DNA of 64,000 nt from Sphingobacteriales bacterium (GCA_012270485.1 JAAXIF010000019.1:1-64000), one strand, 5' to 3'. Counted from the first letter of the stretch, positions 33,066 through 42,319 are shown. Made by a program: numbers and translations. Notes: generated by a model not told the origin, from the letters alone.

Positions 33066-36000
33066 TTAATTCTTCAACTTCTTCAAAATCTCCTCAATAG
33101 CACGATCCAATTGTGGGTCACGACCATTGATGCGATCTTCGAAATTCATAGGGATCTTGATATCAGGCTCCACACCTGTGATCTCTAAATCTTTTCCGTC
33201 TAAACTATAACATCCCCAGCTTGGTAAACGAACAAAAGAGCCATCGACCAATCCTGTTCCACTGGTGAAGATGATCCAACGATAGGTCGGCATCCCAATA
33301 ATGGTTCCCAACTTCAATGCTTTAAAACCTTGTGCGGTCATTTCCGCATCACTCAGCGATTGCTCATTGATCAATAATACTATGGGTTTATCAGCCGGAG
33401 CAAAATTCGATTGTGGAGTGAGTTTTCCTTCGCGGTATTTCCACTGTAAATAAGCACGCTGACTTAAAAATTTCAACACTTCATCGTGTACATTGCCTCC
33501 GGTATTATAACGTAGATCCAATATCAAGGCATCTTTCTGATAAAAATCCTGAGTCATATCGATCAGGAATTTTTCCAGTTCTCCACCTCCCATATCTTTC
33601 ATATTGTGATAAGCAATACGTTTCTTACTCTTTTCATCTACCCTTTTCTGATTGTTATCACTCCACTCTTCCGATAAATTTGAAAATAAGGATGCTTGTG
33701 GATGTATTTTCGTTGTTACCATCTGACCATTCCTATTGAATGTCAAACTGATCTCACCATCTAAAGACGGCTTACTAAAATAGTAGCTCCTATCCATCGA
33801 AGGATCAATCGTTTCATCATTTACTTTTACCAATTCATCACCGGGTAATACATCTATCGTTGCTTTATCAGCATTACTTCTTGAAGCGACGTGTTTTACT
33901 TTATAAGGGTTATTGTTTTCAAAGATGATCCCCGTTTCCATTGTTCGGTTGGATAGTTGAACATTTTCTTCATCACCAAAAGAGTTAAATCCTAAGTGAG
34001 ATGAATTCAGTTCTCCCAACATATCTGCCAATAAAGTGCGCAGATCACCCCTTGTATTCACATGTGAAATAAAAGTTTCATAGCGTTTGCGTGTAGCCAG
34101 CCAGTCTATTCCATGAAATTTTTCGTCATAAAAATTCTCCTGTAAATGAGCCCAAGCTTCTTTGAACATTTGCGTAAACTCACCTGAGAGGTTTCGTCTA
34201 AACGTGTAGACAATATTAACAGGATCCACTTTATTGCCATCCAGGTTCAACTTATAAATCGTTCCATTGATCAACACCATAGCTTTATCACCTCCCTCAG
34301 CATAATCAACACTAAATGCATCCGCACCATTGATCTTTTCAGTCTTAGGAGCTTCAAAAGGCTCTAACACTGTTTTCCATAGAGCCGCTCTTCCTTCATC
34401 GTGATTGCTCACATAAAGAATAGTGGTCTTGTCACCTTTTTGTAGCACATTTAACAGAAACTGCGATCCGAAATTAGGTGCAACCTGTTCCAATCTTTCC
34501 ATTATATCGATCATATCGATCTTAATAGGCGCCGGTTCTTTTTTGGAAGTATCTTTCTTTTCTGTTTTGAACAATGCTTCATATTTATCACTGCGATAGG
34601 GTGCATCGATCTTTTCCAATGGCATTCGATAGATGCGCGGATTTTGCATTCCGAATGGATAAGATGGTTTTGTTCTGGCAGAAATAAAATAAATATGCTT
34701 CCCATCAGGGCCCCATACCGGACCTGCTTCCGTTACGCCGGTATTGGTAAGATTCATTGTTTTATTTTCTTTGATATTGTGAACAAACACATCCTGTTCA
34801 AAATTCCTTACCGCTGTAAATAAAACATATTCATCATTGGGTGAAAATCCGGGATCTGAATTTTGGAAAGCCCAGATTTCATCCTTCACGATGGTTTTAT
34901 TTCCCCATGACTTCAAATCCAATAATCTCACTTCATCACGACCACTGAGATATACCATTTTCGTTCTGGCTTTATTTAAAACACCTGAACGATTGTTTCT
35001 CGTTTCATTAGTAATAGGCTTTACCGAAGCACTACCATCTGCAGCAACTGTAAACCAATTCAACCATCCGTCTACTGTTTGATTGAAGAGCAATGTTTTA
35101 TTATCACTCATCCATTTTACTTCTTTTGCTCTTTCTGTGTTTCCTTTATTGATTTGCTGAACAAATTTTCCATCTACATCGCTCACAAAAATTTCTCCTC
35201 GAGAGGTGAATGCAATTTTTTTACCATCCGGAGATACATCCAAATTGGTAATATTACCTCGAACATTATAATCTTTATCAGCAGGTAATACATAATTACG
35301 AACCAGGTTGATGTTCAACTTCTCAGTTTTTTTAGCACTAACATCATACATCCATAACTGATAGTCTTTTTCAAATACAATCTTGTTACCGTTGGCATTT
35401 ACAATAGGTGTTTTAATGGAGGTATTGAATCTTGTCAACGCTGTCTTCTTTCCGCTCTCTATACTGTATAAATTGTATTCGCCATTTGCCTCATCAGAAA
35501 CAAAATATATTTTTCCTGTACGATCAATGGTGGTACCAAAATCCTTCCCTTCCCAATCGGTATGTTTCTTATACTGCTTCGTAGCTGGGTTATATGACTG
35601 AATATCAGGATTGAATGGACCTTTATAACGCTTCCGTGTTAATTGATTAGAACTTTCCCAGGTATCATTAAAATAAATATCACCCGATGGATGTTCTGCA
35701 ATACCATGATCCAACAAATAAAAATGATCCCCAAACAAACGTTCCGCTGTTCCTCCGGTTAGAGCAACTGTAAAAGCAGATTGTTGCCCCATACGATTGG
35801 AAGTGAAATAGATCTTTTTACTATCCCAACTCCAATTGTTTACTTCATCGGTGGCACTGTGATAAGTTAGTCTTTTAATTTCACCACCTGATAATGGCAT
35901 CACATACACATCTGCATTACCCAATTGTCGGCTGCTGAATGCCACCCATTTACCATCCGGAGAAATGCGTGGACTGGTTTCATGCCCTTGCATGGCCGTT

Positions 36001-36176
36001 AAACGTGTGGCTTGCCCGTCTTTAACAGAGGCTTTCCATAGATCGCCCTCAAAAGCAAATACCACGGTCTCGCCATCCGGACTTAAGGCCGGATTCGATA
36101 AAAAATATGCTTGTCCGCCCTGAGCTATTACTGTAAGCGACAAACATGTCATGAAAAATGAAAGAATGAATTTCAT
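33066..36176 (-). CDS. Tricorn-like S41-family protease, secreted
   Basis: A 1036-residue exported protease. A signal peptide (MKFILSFFMTCLSLTVIAQ) leads to a long beta-propeller with repeated SPDGK-type blades (LSPDGETVVF, ISPDGKWVAF, VSPDGKKIAF, GPDGKHIYF), then a tricorn C1-like region, a PDZ domain (about residues 770-830) and the S41 catalytic core with LILDLRYNTGGNVHDEV and the nucleophile region NEQSLSDAEMTAQGF. Such enzymes degrade oligopeptides; this one would act in the periplasm. The ORF start was moved 11 codons to the Met of the signal peptide. Confidence 0.92.
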   Translation of the reverse strand: MKFILSFFMTCLSLTVIAQGGQAYFLSNPALSPDGETVVFAFEGDLWKASVKDGQATRLTAMQGHETSPRISPDGKWVAFSSRQLGNADVYVMPLSGGEIKRLTYHSATDEVNNWSWDSKKIYFTSNRMGQQSAFTVALTGGTAERLFGDHFYLLDHGIAEHPSGDIYFNDTWESSNQLTRKRYKGPFNPDIQSYNPATKQYKKHTDWEGKDFGTTIDRTGKIYFVSDEANGEYNLYSIESGKKTALTRFNTSIKTPIVNANGNKIVFEKDYQLWMYDVSAKKTEKLNINLVRNYVLPADKDYNVRGNITNLDVSPDGKKIAFTSRGEIFVSDVDGKFVQQINKGNTERAKEVKWMSDNKTLLFNQTVDGWLNWFTVAADGSASVKPITNETRNNRSGVLNKARTKMVYLSGRDEVRLLDLKSWGNKTIVKDEIWAFQNSDPGFSPNDEYVLFTAVRNFEQDVFVHNIKENKTMNLTNTGVTEAGPVWGPDGKHIYFISARTKPSYPFGMQNPRIYRMPLEKIDAPYRSDKYEALFKTEKKDTSKKEPAPIKIDMIDIMERLEQVAPNFGSQFLLNVLQKGDKTTILYVSNHDEGRAALWKTVLEPFEAPKTEKINGADAFSVDYAEGGDKAMVLINGTIYKLNLDGNKVDPVNIVYTFRRNLSGEFTQMFKEAWAHLQENFYDEKFHGIDWLATRKRYETFISHVNTRGDLRTLLADMLGELNSSHLGFNSFGDEENVQLSNRTMETGIIFENNNPYKVKHVASRSNADKATIDVLPGDELVKVNDETIDPSMDRSYYFSKPSLDGEISLTFNRNGQMVTTKIHPQASLFSNLSEEWSDNNQKRVDEKSKKRIAYHNMKDMGGGELEKFLIDMTQDFYQKDALILDLRYNTGGNVHDEVLKFLSQRAYLQWKYREGKLTPQSNFAPADKPIVLLINEQSLSDAEMTAQGFKALKLGTIIGMPTYRWIIFTSGTGLVDGSFVRLPSWGCYSLDGKDLEITGVEPDIKIPMNFEDRINGRDPQLDRAIEEILKKLKN

Positions 36177-36319
36177 TGGAAAATAATTTTGGATAGGTAA
36201 GATAAACATAAGAACACCTATTTTGGTAAGAGTTGGGAAGAATGGTTGTATTTAATGAGGACCTATTTTAATACATGAAATCATTAGCTTATTTTCATAT
36301 ATAATCAAATAAATACAAT

Positions 36320-36796
36320 ATGCGGCATTTCTATGCATTGATAATCCTATTAATCACACACCTAAGTGTAAATGCACAATGTGATAGTTCACTGAATGGT
36401 TCTTGGAAAATAGTAGCATTCTCGACTGGTGATGTCAATTTTAATTATATATCCGGCTTGACATTTATTTCCCGGGATTTTGGTGCATCCTACCCTGACA
36501 GCGCTTTCAAAAACAAACTGATAGCATCATTGAAAGATGCTTTCAAAGAACATAGCTACAAATTTGATAGTAATGGACAATTTCAGTCACAGCTAGCAAA
36601 AGATCAAATCGAAACGGGTATATATTGTTATATAAAAGAAACGGGAGAATTAAAGCTAACTTATAAAAATGCTCTTGGAAATAGCATTACTACAGATGCA
36701 AAAGCAGTTTTTAATAAAGGATTACTTGTCATCCGTGTACCCAAGGCGAATAAGCAGGGAGTATATGAGTATTCTTATGAAAGAAAAGTAGAGTAA
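36320..36796 (+). CDS. Secreted hypothetical protein
   Basis: A 158-residue exported protein with signal peptide MRHFYALIILLITHLSVNAQ. The mature part starts with CDSSLNGSWKIVAFSTGDV, a GSW-type opening like the lipocalin-like proteins of this group, and continues with FDSNGQFQSQL and GELKLTYKNALGNSI, a beta-rich pattern. I cannot assign a function. It is convergent with the LysR gene (22 bp gap) and divergent from the S41 protease gene. Confidence 0.6.
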   Translation: MRHFYALIILLITHLSVNAQCDSSLNGSWKIVAFSTGDVNFNYISGLTFISRDFGASYPDSAFKNKLIASLKDAFKEHSYKFDSNGQFQSQLAKDQIETGIYCYIKETGELKLTYKNALGNSITTDAKAVFNKGLLVIRVPKANKQGVYEYSYERKVE

Positions 36797-36818
36797 AAGT
36801 GTAACCCAATGATCCAAT

Positions 36819-37739
36819 CTAATACTTCTCATACCAATCAAACTGCTCATGCACAATCTTCGACTTCTCTTTTTTAATATATTTTAATAATTCCGCAGCT
36901 ACGGGTGCATGTTTTTTCCCTTTTAACCAGATCAAACTCCAAGTGGTCTTAATGGGCAAACCGGGTATTGGTATGATCTGTAGTTCCTGATTACGTAATT
37001 CATTTCGAATACCAATCAAAGGCATGATCGAGAACCCTAAACCTGCCAACACCGCCTGCTTTACTGCTTCATTGGAAGTCAATTCCATTTTTTTGGCAAC
37101 TTTGATTCTTTTCCGTTGAATAAAACCTTCCATGGTTTGTCGCGTACCCGATCCTTGTTCCCTGAAGATTAAGGGCAATTGGTTGAAGATATCTTTTGCT
37201 TGTACATTTTTAATTTTTTGTCCGGTCTTTCCAATGAGGAAAAGTTTGTTTTGTAACAGATCTATTTTTTCTACCGATAGTTTTTCGGGAAGAATAGAGA
37301 CCAGTGCAAAGTCTACTTCATTGTTCTGTAAACTTTGTACAACAGTGCTTTTATTGGTTACATCCATTTCTAGTGTTACTCCTTGATTTTCGCGCATAAA
37401 GGAAGAAAGGAAATAAGGCATTACATATTTACCTGTGGATACTACGGATATTTTAAGTCGACCTGTGAGTTGGCCTTGATAAGCGTGCATTTTACTTTGA
37501 ATAGCCATCACCTGATCCATGATCTCCTGCGCAGAAACAGCAATTTCTTTACCAAAATCTGTGATATACAGGGTTCGACCGATCATTTCTGTCAATGGTA
37601 AATCAAATTGTCGTTGAAAATTTTTTAATTGAATAGATACTGCAGGTTGTGTAAGAAATAATTCTTCCGCAGCTTTTGAAACACTTTTGTTTTTAACGAC
37701 TGATAGAAATATTTCCAGTTGATTCAAAGTATAGTTCAT
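36819..37739 (-). CDS. LysR-family transcriptional regulator
   Basis: A 306-residue LysR protein. The N-terminal winged helix reads MNYTLNQLEIFLSVVKNKSVSKAAEELFLTQPAVSIQLKNFQ; the ligand-binding domain follows with the type-2 periplasmic fold (LLQNKLFLIGKTGQKI, REQGSGTRQTMEGF, TSNEAVKQAVLAGLGFSIMPL). That EGSGTR/NEAIK pattern is typical of CysB/CbbR/CmpR-like members. It is divergent from a small gene and an SbtA-type bicarbonate transporter, which suggests it controls inorganic carbon uptake. Confidence 0.9.
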   Translation of the reverse strand: MNYTLNQLEIFLSVVKNKSVSKAAEELFLTQPAVSIQLKNFQRQFDLPLTEMIGRTLYITDFGKEIAVSAQEIMDQVMAIQSKMHAYQGQLTGRLKISVVSTGKYVMPYFLSSFMRENQGVTLEMDVTNKSTVVQSLQNNEVDFALVSILPEKLSVEKIDLLQNKLFLIGKTGQKIKNVQAKDIFNQLPLIFREQGSGTRQTMEGFIQRKRIKVAKKMELTSNEAVKQAVLAGLGFSIMPLIGIRNELRNQELQIIPIPGLPIKTTWSLIWLKGKKHAPVAAELLKYIKKEKSKIVHEQFDWYEKY

Positions 37740-37748
37740 AAATTTTAT

Positions 37749-37763
37749 TTATGATTTACATAA
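37749..37763. promoter_or_regulatory. Candidate LysR operator
   Basis: The perfect palindrome TTATG-N5-CATAA lies 10 bp from the LysR start codon and upstream of the small gene and sbtA. It fits the T-N11-A type of LysR site. Part of it, TATGATTT, is repeated near 37781. It is a plausible shared autoregulatory and activation site. Confidence 0.45.
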
Positions 37764-37821
37764 TAAAGATATATAAATACTTATGATTTCTTTCATTCAA
37801 CTTTGCGGTCAAATTAAATGT

Positions 37822-38151
37822 ATGGAAACGAACACTCTAACAACAGCACAAACTTCCAGATCACAACATCCTATTCGTAGTATTAATCTGATTGATGGCA
37901 TATTCACACCAGAAGAAGCCAAAGAGGTACTAACCAACTTGTACAATAGCAAGATCAACTTCCATAATATGAAGAATTTCAGCCATCAGGAGCGTTATGG
38001 TAGCCCGCACAATGCTTCTATGGCTCGTATTCAATCGCTTCGCATCAGCCTACAAAAAGTATTGGACGCAATCAGAGAAGCCGAAAAGAGTAATCAGATG
38101 ATCAAGATCAATTCTGCCGTTGAGTTGGGTTTTATAGGTGAGTTACAATAA
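37822..38151 (+). CDS. Small conserved-looking protein upstream of the bicarbonate transporter
   Basis: A 109-residue soluble protein that I do not recognise. The core reads RSINLIDGIFTPEEAKEVLTNLYNSKINFHNMKNF, followed by a helical stretch RIQSLRISLQKVLDAIREAEKS. No signal peptide, membrane helix or PII T-loop is visible. The ORF track starts 13 codons earlier, but METNTLTTAQ is preceded by better spacing. It lies 52 bp upstream of the sbtA-like gene and likely shares its transcript. In cyanobacteria the PII-like SbtB is next to SbtA; this protein does not look like SbtB but holds the same place. Confidence 0.7.
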   Translation: METNTLTTAQTSRSQHPIRSINLIDGIFTPEEAKEVLTNLYNSKINFHNMKNFSHQERYGSPHNASMARIQSLRISLQKVLDAIREAEKSNQMIKINSAVELGFIGELQ

Positions 38152-38203
38152 GTGATCGCGGTTACCTGTATCTCTTTTTATTCATCTATCCCTGAAACTA
38201 TTC

Positions 38204-39160
38204 ATGAACTTTAATCTTTTACTGGAAAACCTCACAAACCCTGCTCTTTTATTTTTTGTGCTTGGCATTGTAGCAGTACTGCTGAAAAGCGATCTGGAAA
38301 TTCCACCAAATTCTTCCAAATTCATTTCACTGTACTTGCTCTTTGCCATTGGGTTCAGAGGTGGACAAGAACTCTCACATGAAGTGCTCACCCAAGAGAT
38401 ACTTTGGTTGATGTTATCGGGGATAGTTATTTCACTCATCATTCCATTGTATACCTTCTTTATCCTAAAAAAGAAGTTCAACGTATTAGACGCCGGTGCT
38501 ATTGCGGCAGCTTATGGTTCAGTAAGTGCGGTCACTTTTGTAACAGCTACTTCTTATTTGGAACAACAACAGCTGCATTTACACGGATACATGGTTGCCG
38601 TTATGGCTTTAATGGAATCACCGGCTATTATCGTCGGACTTTTACTGATTTCGTTTTTCTCTGCCACCGAATCAAGTGAGTTCTCTAAAAGATCTGTTGC
38701 TAAACATGCTATCACCAATGGCAGTGTATTACTGATTTTAGGAAGTCTGGTCATCGGTTATCTCGCCAACAATAAACAGGCAGAAGATATCAAACCCTTT
38801 ACCAATGATTTGTTCAAAGGTTTTCTTGCCATCTTTTTATTGGACATGGGTATTACGAGCGGAAGAAAACTAAAATCACTATTCGGATTTGGCTGGTTTC
38901 CTTTTGCTTTTGCGATCTGTGTCCCCTTATTCAATGGAATTGCAGTGGCATGGTTGAGTCAGTTTGTGACGGCTGATGTATCGAACCGATTTGTATTGGC
39001 CATTCTTGCAGCCAGTGCTTCCTATATTGCAGTACCTGCTGCCATGAAGATAGCAGTACCACAAGCCAATCCCGGACTCTTCCTACCCATGACGCTAGCC
39101 GTTACCTTCCCGATCAATATTACAGTGGGAATGCCTTTGTATTACTGTGTGATCGTATAA
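38204..39160 (+). CDS. SbtA-type sodium-dependent bicarbonate transporter
   Basis: A 318-residue membrane protein of the SbtA (formerly DUF897) family with about ten helices in two inverted halves. The first half has NPALLFFVLGIVAVLLKSDLEIP and RGGQELS; the second includes GSVSAVTFVTATSYLE and the conserved ASASYIAVPAAMKIAVPQANPGL. Family members import bicarbonate with sodium. In a heterotroph this would supply anaplerotic carboxylases. The LysR gene upstream and the 109-residue protein form the rest of the group. A family D array follows the stop codon. Confidence 0.88.
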   Translation: MNFNLLLENLTNPALLFFVLGIVAVLLKSDLEIPPNSSKFISLYLLFAIGFRGGQELSHEVLTQEILWLMLSGIVISLIIPLYTFFILKKKFNVLDAGAIAAAYGSVSAVTFVTATSYLEQQQLHLHGYMVAVMALMESPAIIVGLLLISFFSATESSEFSKRSVAKHAITNGSVLLILGSLVIGYLANNKQAEDIKPFTNDLFKGFLAIFLLDMGITSGRKLKSLFGFGWFPFAFAICVPLFNGIAVAWLSQFVTADVSNRFVLAILAASASYIAVPAAMKIAVPQANPGLFLPMTLAVTFPINITVGMPLYYCVIV

Positions 39161-39161
39161 A

Positions 39162-39235
39162 AAATTCTGTGTCTTTCTGTGCCCTCAGTGGCAATAAATA
39201 ATGCCACTGAGGACACAGAAAAGCACAGAAATTAT
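39162..39235. repeat. Inverted array, family D, between convergent sbtA and leuS
   Basis: Arms of about 31 nt made of TTCTGTGTC / TTTCTGTGCC / CTCAGTGGCA decamers face TGCCACTGAGGACACAGAAA and following bases across an 8-nt AT loop. The right arm overlaps the leuS stop codon. Position between convergent genes fits a terminator role. Confidence 0.85.
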
Positions 39236-42048
39236 ATAACTACATTGATCATTTTACCTTTTACGAAGATGAGTTTCTTCAAAGGTTTTCCTTCCATCCA
39301 TTTTTGTACCAGCTCATTGGCAAGTACGATTTCTTTTACCTGCTCTTCAGTAGCATCTAATGCAATGGAAATATTGGTACGTGTTTTACCATTGATACTG
39401 ATGGGATATTCTTTGCTTGTCTCTGTAACATATGATGCATTAAATACCGGGAAAGATGCATCTAACACTGAACCTTCATTACCCAATTGCTTCCAAAGCT
39501 CCGCAGCAATATGTGGTGCATAGGGAGTTAACAGAATCAATACATCCTGAAGGATTTGTTTTTTATGACAGTTCAGATCACTCAATTCATTCACACAGAT
39601 CATAAAGCTACTCACAGCGGTATTAAAACTATAACGCTCCGTATCATCATCGATTTTTTTGATGGTGCGATGTAATACTTTTAACTCTCCAGCAGTCGGT
39701 TGTTCATCTGTCCATATCTTCCCTTTATTCTCATCAAAAAATAAACGCCACAATTTTTTCAGGAACCGATGCACACCTTCAATCCCTTTGGTATCCCAGG
39801 GTTTACTTTGATCTACCGGACCTAAGAACATTTCATACATGCGGAAAGTATCTGCTCCAAATTTCTCCACCAAGGTATCAGGGTTCACGGTGTTGAATTT
39901 GGATTTGGACATTTTTTCTACTTCAACTCCGCAGATGTATTTACCCTCTTCCAAAATAAATTCGGCATTGGCATATTCGCCATTGCGCCATTTCTTGAAA
40001 GCTTCAATATCCAATTCTACTCCATCCACAATGTTCACATCTACATGTAACTCATCTACCTCTACTCCTTGCTTTAGACTTGAGGAAATAAATGTCTGTG
40101 TCCCCTTTTTTCTATACACAAATCGACTACTCCCCTGTATCATCCCCTGATTCAACAATTTCCTAAACGGTTCATCAAAACCAATATAACCTAAGTCATA
40201 TAAGGCTTTGGTCCACATACGACTGTATAATAAATGTCCTACTGCATGTTCTGTACCGCCGATATATAGATCTACCTGATTCCAATAATCACTTACTTTC
40301 TTCTCACAAAATGTTTGTTCATTATTGGGATCCATATAACGCAAGAAATACCAACTACTGCCAGCATAACCGGGCATGGTATTGGTTTCGCGTACCGCAG
40401 GCTTTCCTTTATACGTTGTGTTTTTCCAATCATTCAAATTGGCCAGTGGGCCTTCTCCATCCGGACCGGGACCATAACTTTCTACATCAGGCAATAAGAG
40501 TGGCAATTCTTTTTCATCCAAAGGATAGGCAATACCATCCTGCCATACAATTGGGAATGGCTCACCCCAATAACGCTGGCGACTAAAGGCAGCATCACGC
40601 ATTTTATAATTCACTTTGCGTTTGCCGATACCCATTTCTTCCAGTTTGGTAATCACTACTTCAATGGCATCACGCATTTTCGTACCATTCAAGAATCCGC
40701 TATTACTCAGTACGGCATCTTTGGTAGCGTTAGCATCTGTTCCATCAAATGCATCCCCAATAATATTGGTAATAGGAATATTGAAATGCTTGGCGAATTT
40801 GAAATCTCTTTCATCACCACAAGGAACGGCCATGATGGCTCCGGTTCCATAACCTGCAAGCACATATTCTGAGATCCATACCGGAATTTCTCTTCCATCA
40901 AATGGGTTGATGGCATAAGCTCCCGTAAAACATCCCGTAATTTTTTTCTCCGCCTGACGCTCTCGATCACTCCTACTTTTTACATACGTGATATAAGCAT
41001 CCACTGCTTCTTTCTGCTCAGCCGTCGTAATTTTTTCAATCAACTCATGCTCCGGTGCAACTACCATAAAATCTACGCCGAAAATGGTATCAGGGCGGGT
41101 AGTGTAAACAAGAAGCTCCAAGCTGCTAGCTTCAGGCTGCAAGCTTGATTGTTCTTGCTTGTAGCCTGCAGCCTGCAGCTTGAAGCTGATCTCAGCTCCC
41201 GAAGATTTACCGATCCAATTCGTTTGCATTTCTTTCATGGCTTCGCTGAACTCGATGGTATCGAGTCCGCTGAGCAAACGATCTGCATATTCTGTGATAC
41301 GCAAATACCATTGACGTAGTTTCTTTTTGACAACAGGATGTCCACCACGCTCACTCACGCCATTCACTACTTCATCATTAGCCAATACGGTTCCCAAAGC
41401 TTCACACCAGTTCACTTCACCATAACCACAGAAAGCAAGACGATAATCCATCAAAATATCTTGCTGTTCTTTTTCAGAAAAAGCTTTCCATGCTGCTGCA
41501 GTGAATTGAAGAGTGGGATTACCCGGACAAACATGTTTGATATTTCCTTCCTGTTCAAAAGATTTAATGAGTTCCTGAATCGATACTGCTTTTTGCTGAT
41601 TACGATCGTAGAAGCTATTAAACAATTGAAGGAAAATCCATTGGGTCCATTGATAGTAATCAGCATCACAAGTACGCACTTCACGATCCCAGTCATAGCT
41701 GAATCCGATATTGTCGAGTTGTTTTCTGAAATTATCAATATTCTGAGCAGTACTTTTTGCCGGATGTACACCATGCTCCAAAGCGTATTGCTCAGCCGGT
41801 AATCCAAACGCATCATAACCCATGGGATGCAATACATTAAATCCCTTTAATCTTTTGAAACGACTCACAATATCAGAAGCGATATAACCCAATGGGTGGC
41901 CAACGTGTAAGCCTGCTCCACTTGGATACGGGAACATATCCAGCACATAATATTTAGGCTTGGTGCTGTTATTGCTTACCTGATAGGCTTTGGTATCCGT
42001 CCATTCTTTCTGCCATTTCTTTTCAATATCCCTGAAATTGTATTCCAT
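39232..42048 (-). CDS. leuS: Leucyl-tRNA synthetase
   Basis: A 938-residue class I synthetase. The HIGH motif is in PSGAGLHVGHPLGY, the editing-domain threonines in VYTTRPDTIFG, the zinc-less CP1 region follows, and KMSKS is in VEKMSKSKFNTVNPD. Immediately before YTTRPDT the protein carries KLQAAGYKQEQSSLQPEASS, encoded by a 74-bp imperfect inverted array (41114-41187), apparently inserted in frame at the start of the editing domain. A possible promoter and a GC-rich leader with a 24-codon ORF lie upstream. Confidence 0.96.
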   Translation of the reverse strand: MEYNFRDIEKKWQKEWTDTKAYQVSNNSTKPKYYVLDMFPYPSGAGLHVGHPLGYIASDIVSRFKRLKGFNVLHPMGYDAFGLPAEQYALEHGVHPAKSTAQNIDNFRKQLDNIGFSYDWDREVRTCDADYYQWTQWIFLQLFNSFYDRNQQKAVSIQELIKSFEQEGNIKHVCPGNPTLQFTAAAWKAFSEKEQQDILMDYRLAFCGYGEVNWCEALGTVLANDEVVNGVSERGGHPVVKKKLRQWYLRITEYADRLLSGLDTIEFSEAMKEMQTNWIGKSSGAEISFKLQAAGYKQEQSSLQPEASSLELLVYTTRPDTIFGVDFMVVAPEHELIEKITTAEQKEAVDAYITYVKSRSDRERQAEKKITGCFTGAYAINPFDGREIPVWISEYVLAGYGTGAIMAVPCGDERDFKFAKHFNIPITNIIGDAFDGTDANATKDAVLSNSGFLNGTKMRDAIEVVITKLEEMGIGKRKVNYKMRDAAFSRQRYWGEPFPIVWQDGIAYPLDEKELPLLLPDVESYGPGPDGEGPLANLNDWKNTTYKGKPAVRETNTMPGYAGSSWYFLRYMDPNNEQTFCEKKVSDYWNQVDLYIGGTEHAVGHLLYSRMWTKALYDLGYIGFDEPFRKLLNQGMIQGSSRFVYRKKGTQTFISSSLKQGVEVDELHVDVNIVDGVELDIEAFKKWRNGEYANAEFILEEGKYICGVEVEKMSKSKFNTVNPDTLVEKFGADTFRMYEMFLGPVDQSKPWDTKGIEGVHRFLKKLWRLFFDENKGKIWTDEQPTAGELKVLHRTIKKIDDDTERYSFNTAVSSFMICVNELSDLNCHKKQILQDVLILLTPYAPHIAAELWKQLGNEGSVLDASFPVFNASYVTETSKEYPISINGKTRTNISIALDATEEQVKEIVLANELVQKWMEGKPLKKLIFVKGKMINVVI
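41114..41187. repeat. Heptad inverted array inside leuS
   Basis: Two 31-nt arms (26 of 31 positions pair) separated by a 12-nt loop. On the coding strand the left arm is four heptads, AGCTTCA, AGCTGCA, GGCTGCA and GGCTACA. Similar words (AGCTTGAAACTTGTAGCC) occur in an intergenic gap at 60888-60910, so the element is not a normal part of leuS. Confidence 0.85.
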
Positions 42049-42088
42049 AAGTTATGCGTGTACTTATAATTTTTATGCTGTTTGATCG

Positions 42089-42163
42089 TTATTGAAGTGT
42101 CAGCAAAGCATGTGTAGGACCGGAGATTCGGGCACATGCAACGGCTGCCGGCAATCCTAACAT
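42089..42163 (-). CDS. Possible leader peptide upstream of leuS
   Basis: A 24-codon ORF, MLGLPAAVACARISGPTHAL and four more residues, with five Leu codons of four kinds, ending 40 bp before the leuS ATG. The DNA is distinctly more GC-rich than the flanks and contains short self-complementary pieces (CCGG...CCGG). A Leu-rich leader before leuS suggests attenuation, but no clear terminator/antiterminator pair or ribosome binding site was found. It may be chance. Confidence 0.25.
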   Translation of the reverse strand: MLGLPAAVACARISGPTHALLTLQ

Positions 42164-42228
42164 ATATTTAACCCAAATACGTTGAGATTGCTCTATTTTC
42201 AATGGCAAATTGATCGTTAGAGTGGTTG

Positions 42229-42236
42229 CAAATGTA
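42229..42236 (-). promoter_or_regulatory. Candidate -7 box TACATTTG for leuS
   Basis: Minus-strand TACATTTG fits TAnnTTTG and would start leuS mRNA near 42222, giving a leader of about 174 nt. It mirrors an identical octamer at 42258-42265 on the other strand. No proper -33 element is seen. Confidence 0.35.
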
Positions 42237-42257
42237 AGTCTTTAGGCGTCAAAACCC

Positions 42258-42265
42258 TACATTTG
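42258..42265 (+). promoter_or_regulatory. Candidate -7 box TACATTTG for ftsX
   Basis: Plus-strand TACATTTG, 54 bp before the ftsX ATG, inverted relative to the copy at 42229-42236 with 21 bp between them. The two could be divergent promoters or two half-sites of one palindromic operator. Confidence 0.35.
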
Positions 42266-42319
42266 TGACCTCTTCCCTGCCCGTCTCCTGTGAGGAGAAG
42301 GGGGTAAAAAATGTAAAGT

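Noticed and set aside
39179-39523. 114-residue plus-strand ORF over the leuS 3' end
   Set aside because: It starts in a family D array and runs antisense to leuS; no support.
42089-42236. tRNA gene or T-box riboswitch in the GC-rich leuS leader
   Set aside because: No acceptor stem, T-loop GTTCGAATC-like motif or T-box sequence could be found, and T-boxes are not expected in Bacteroidota.
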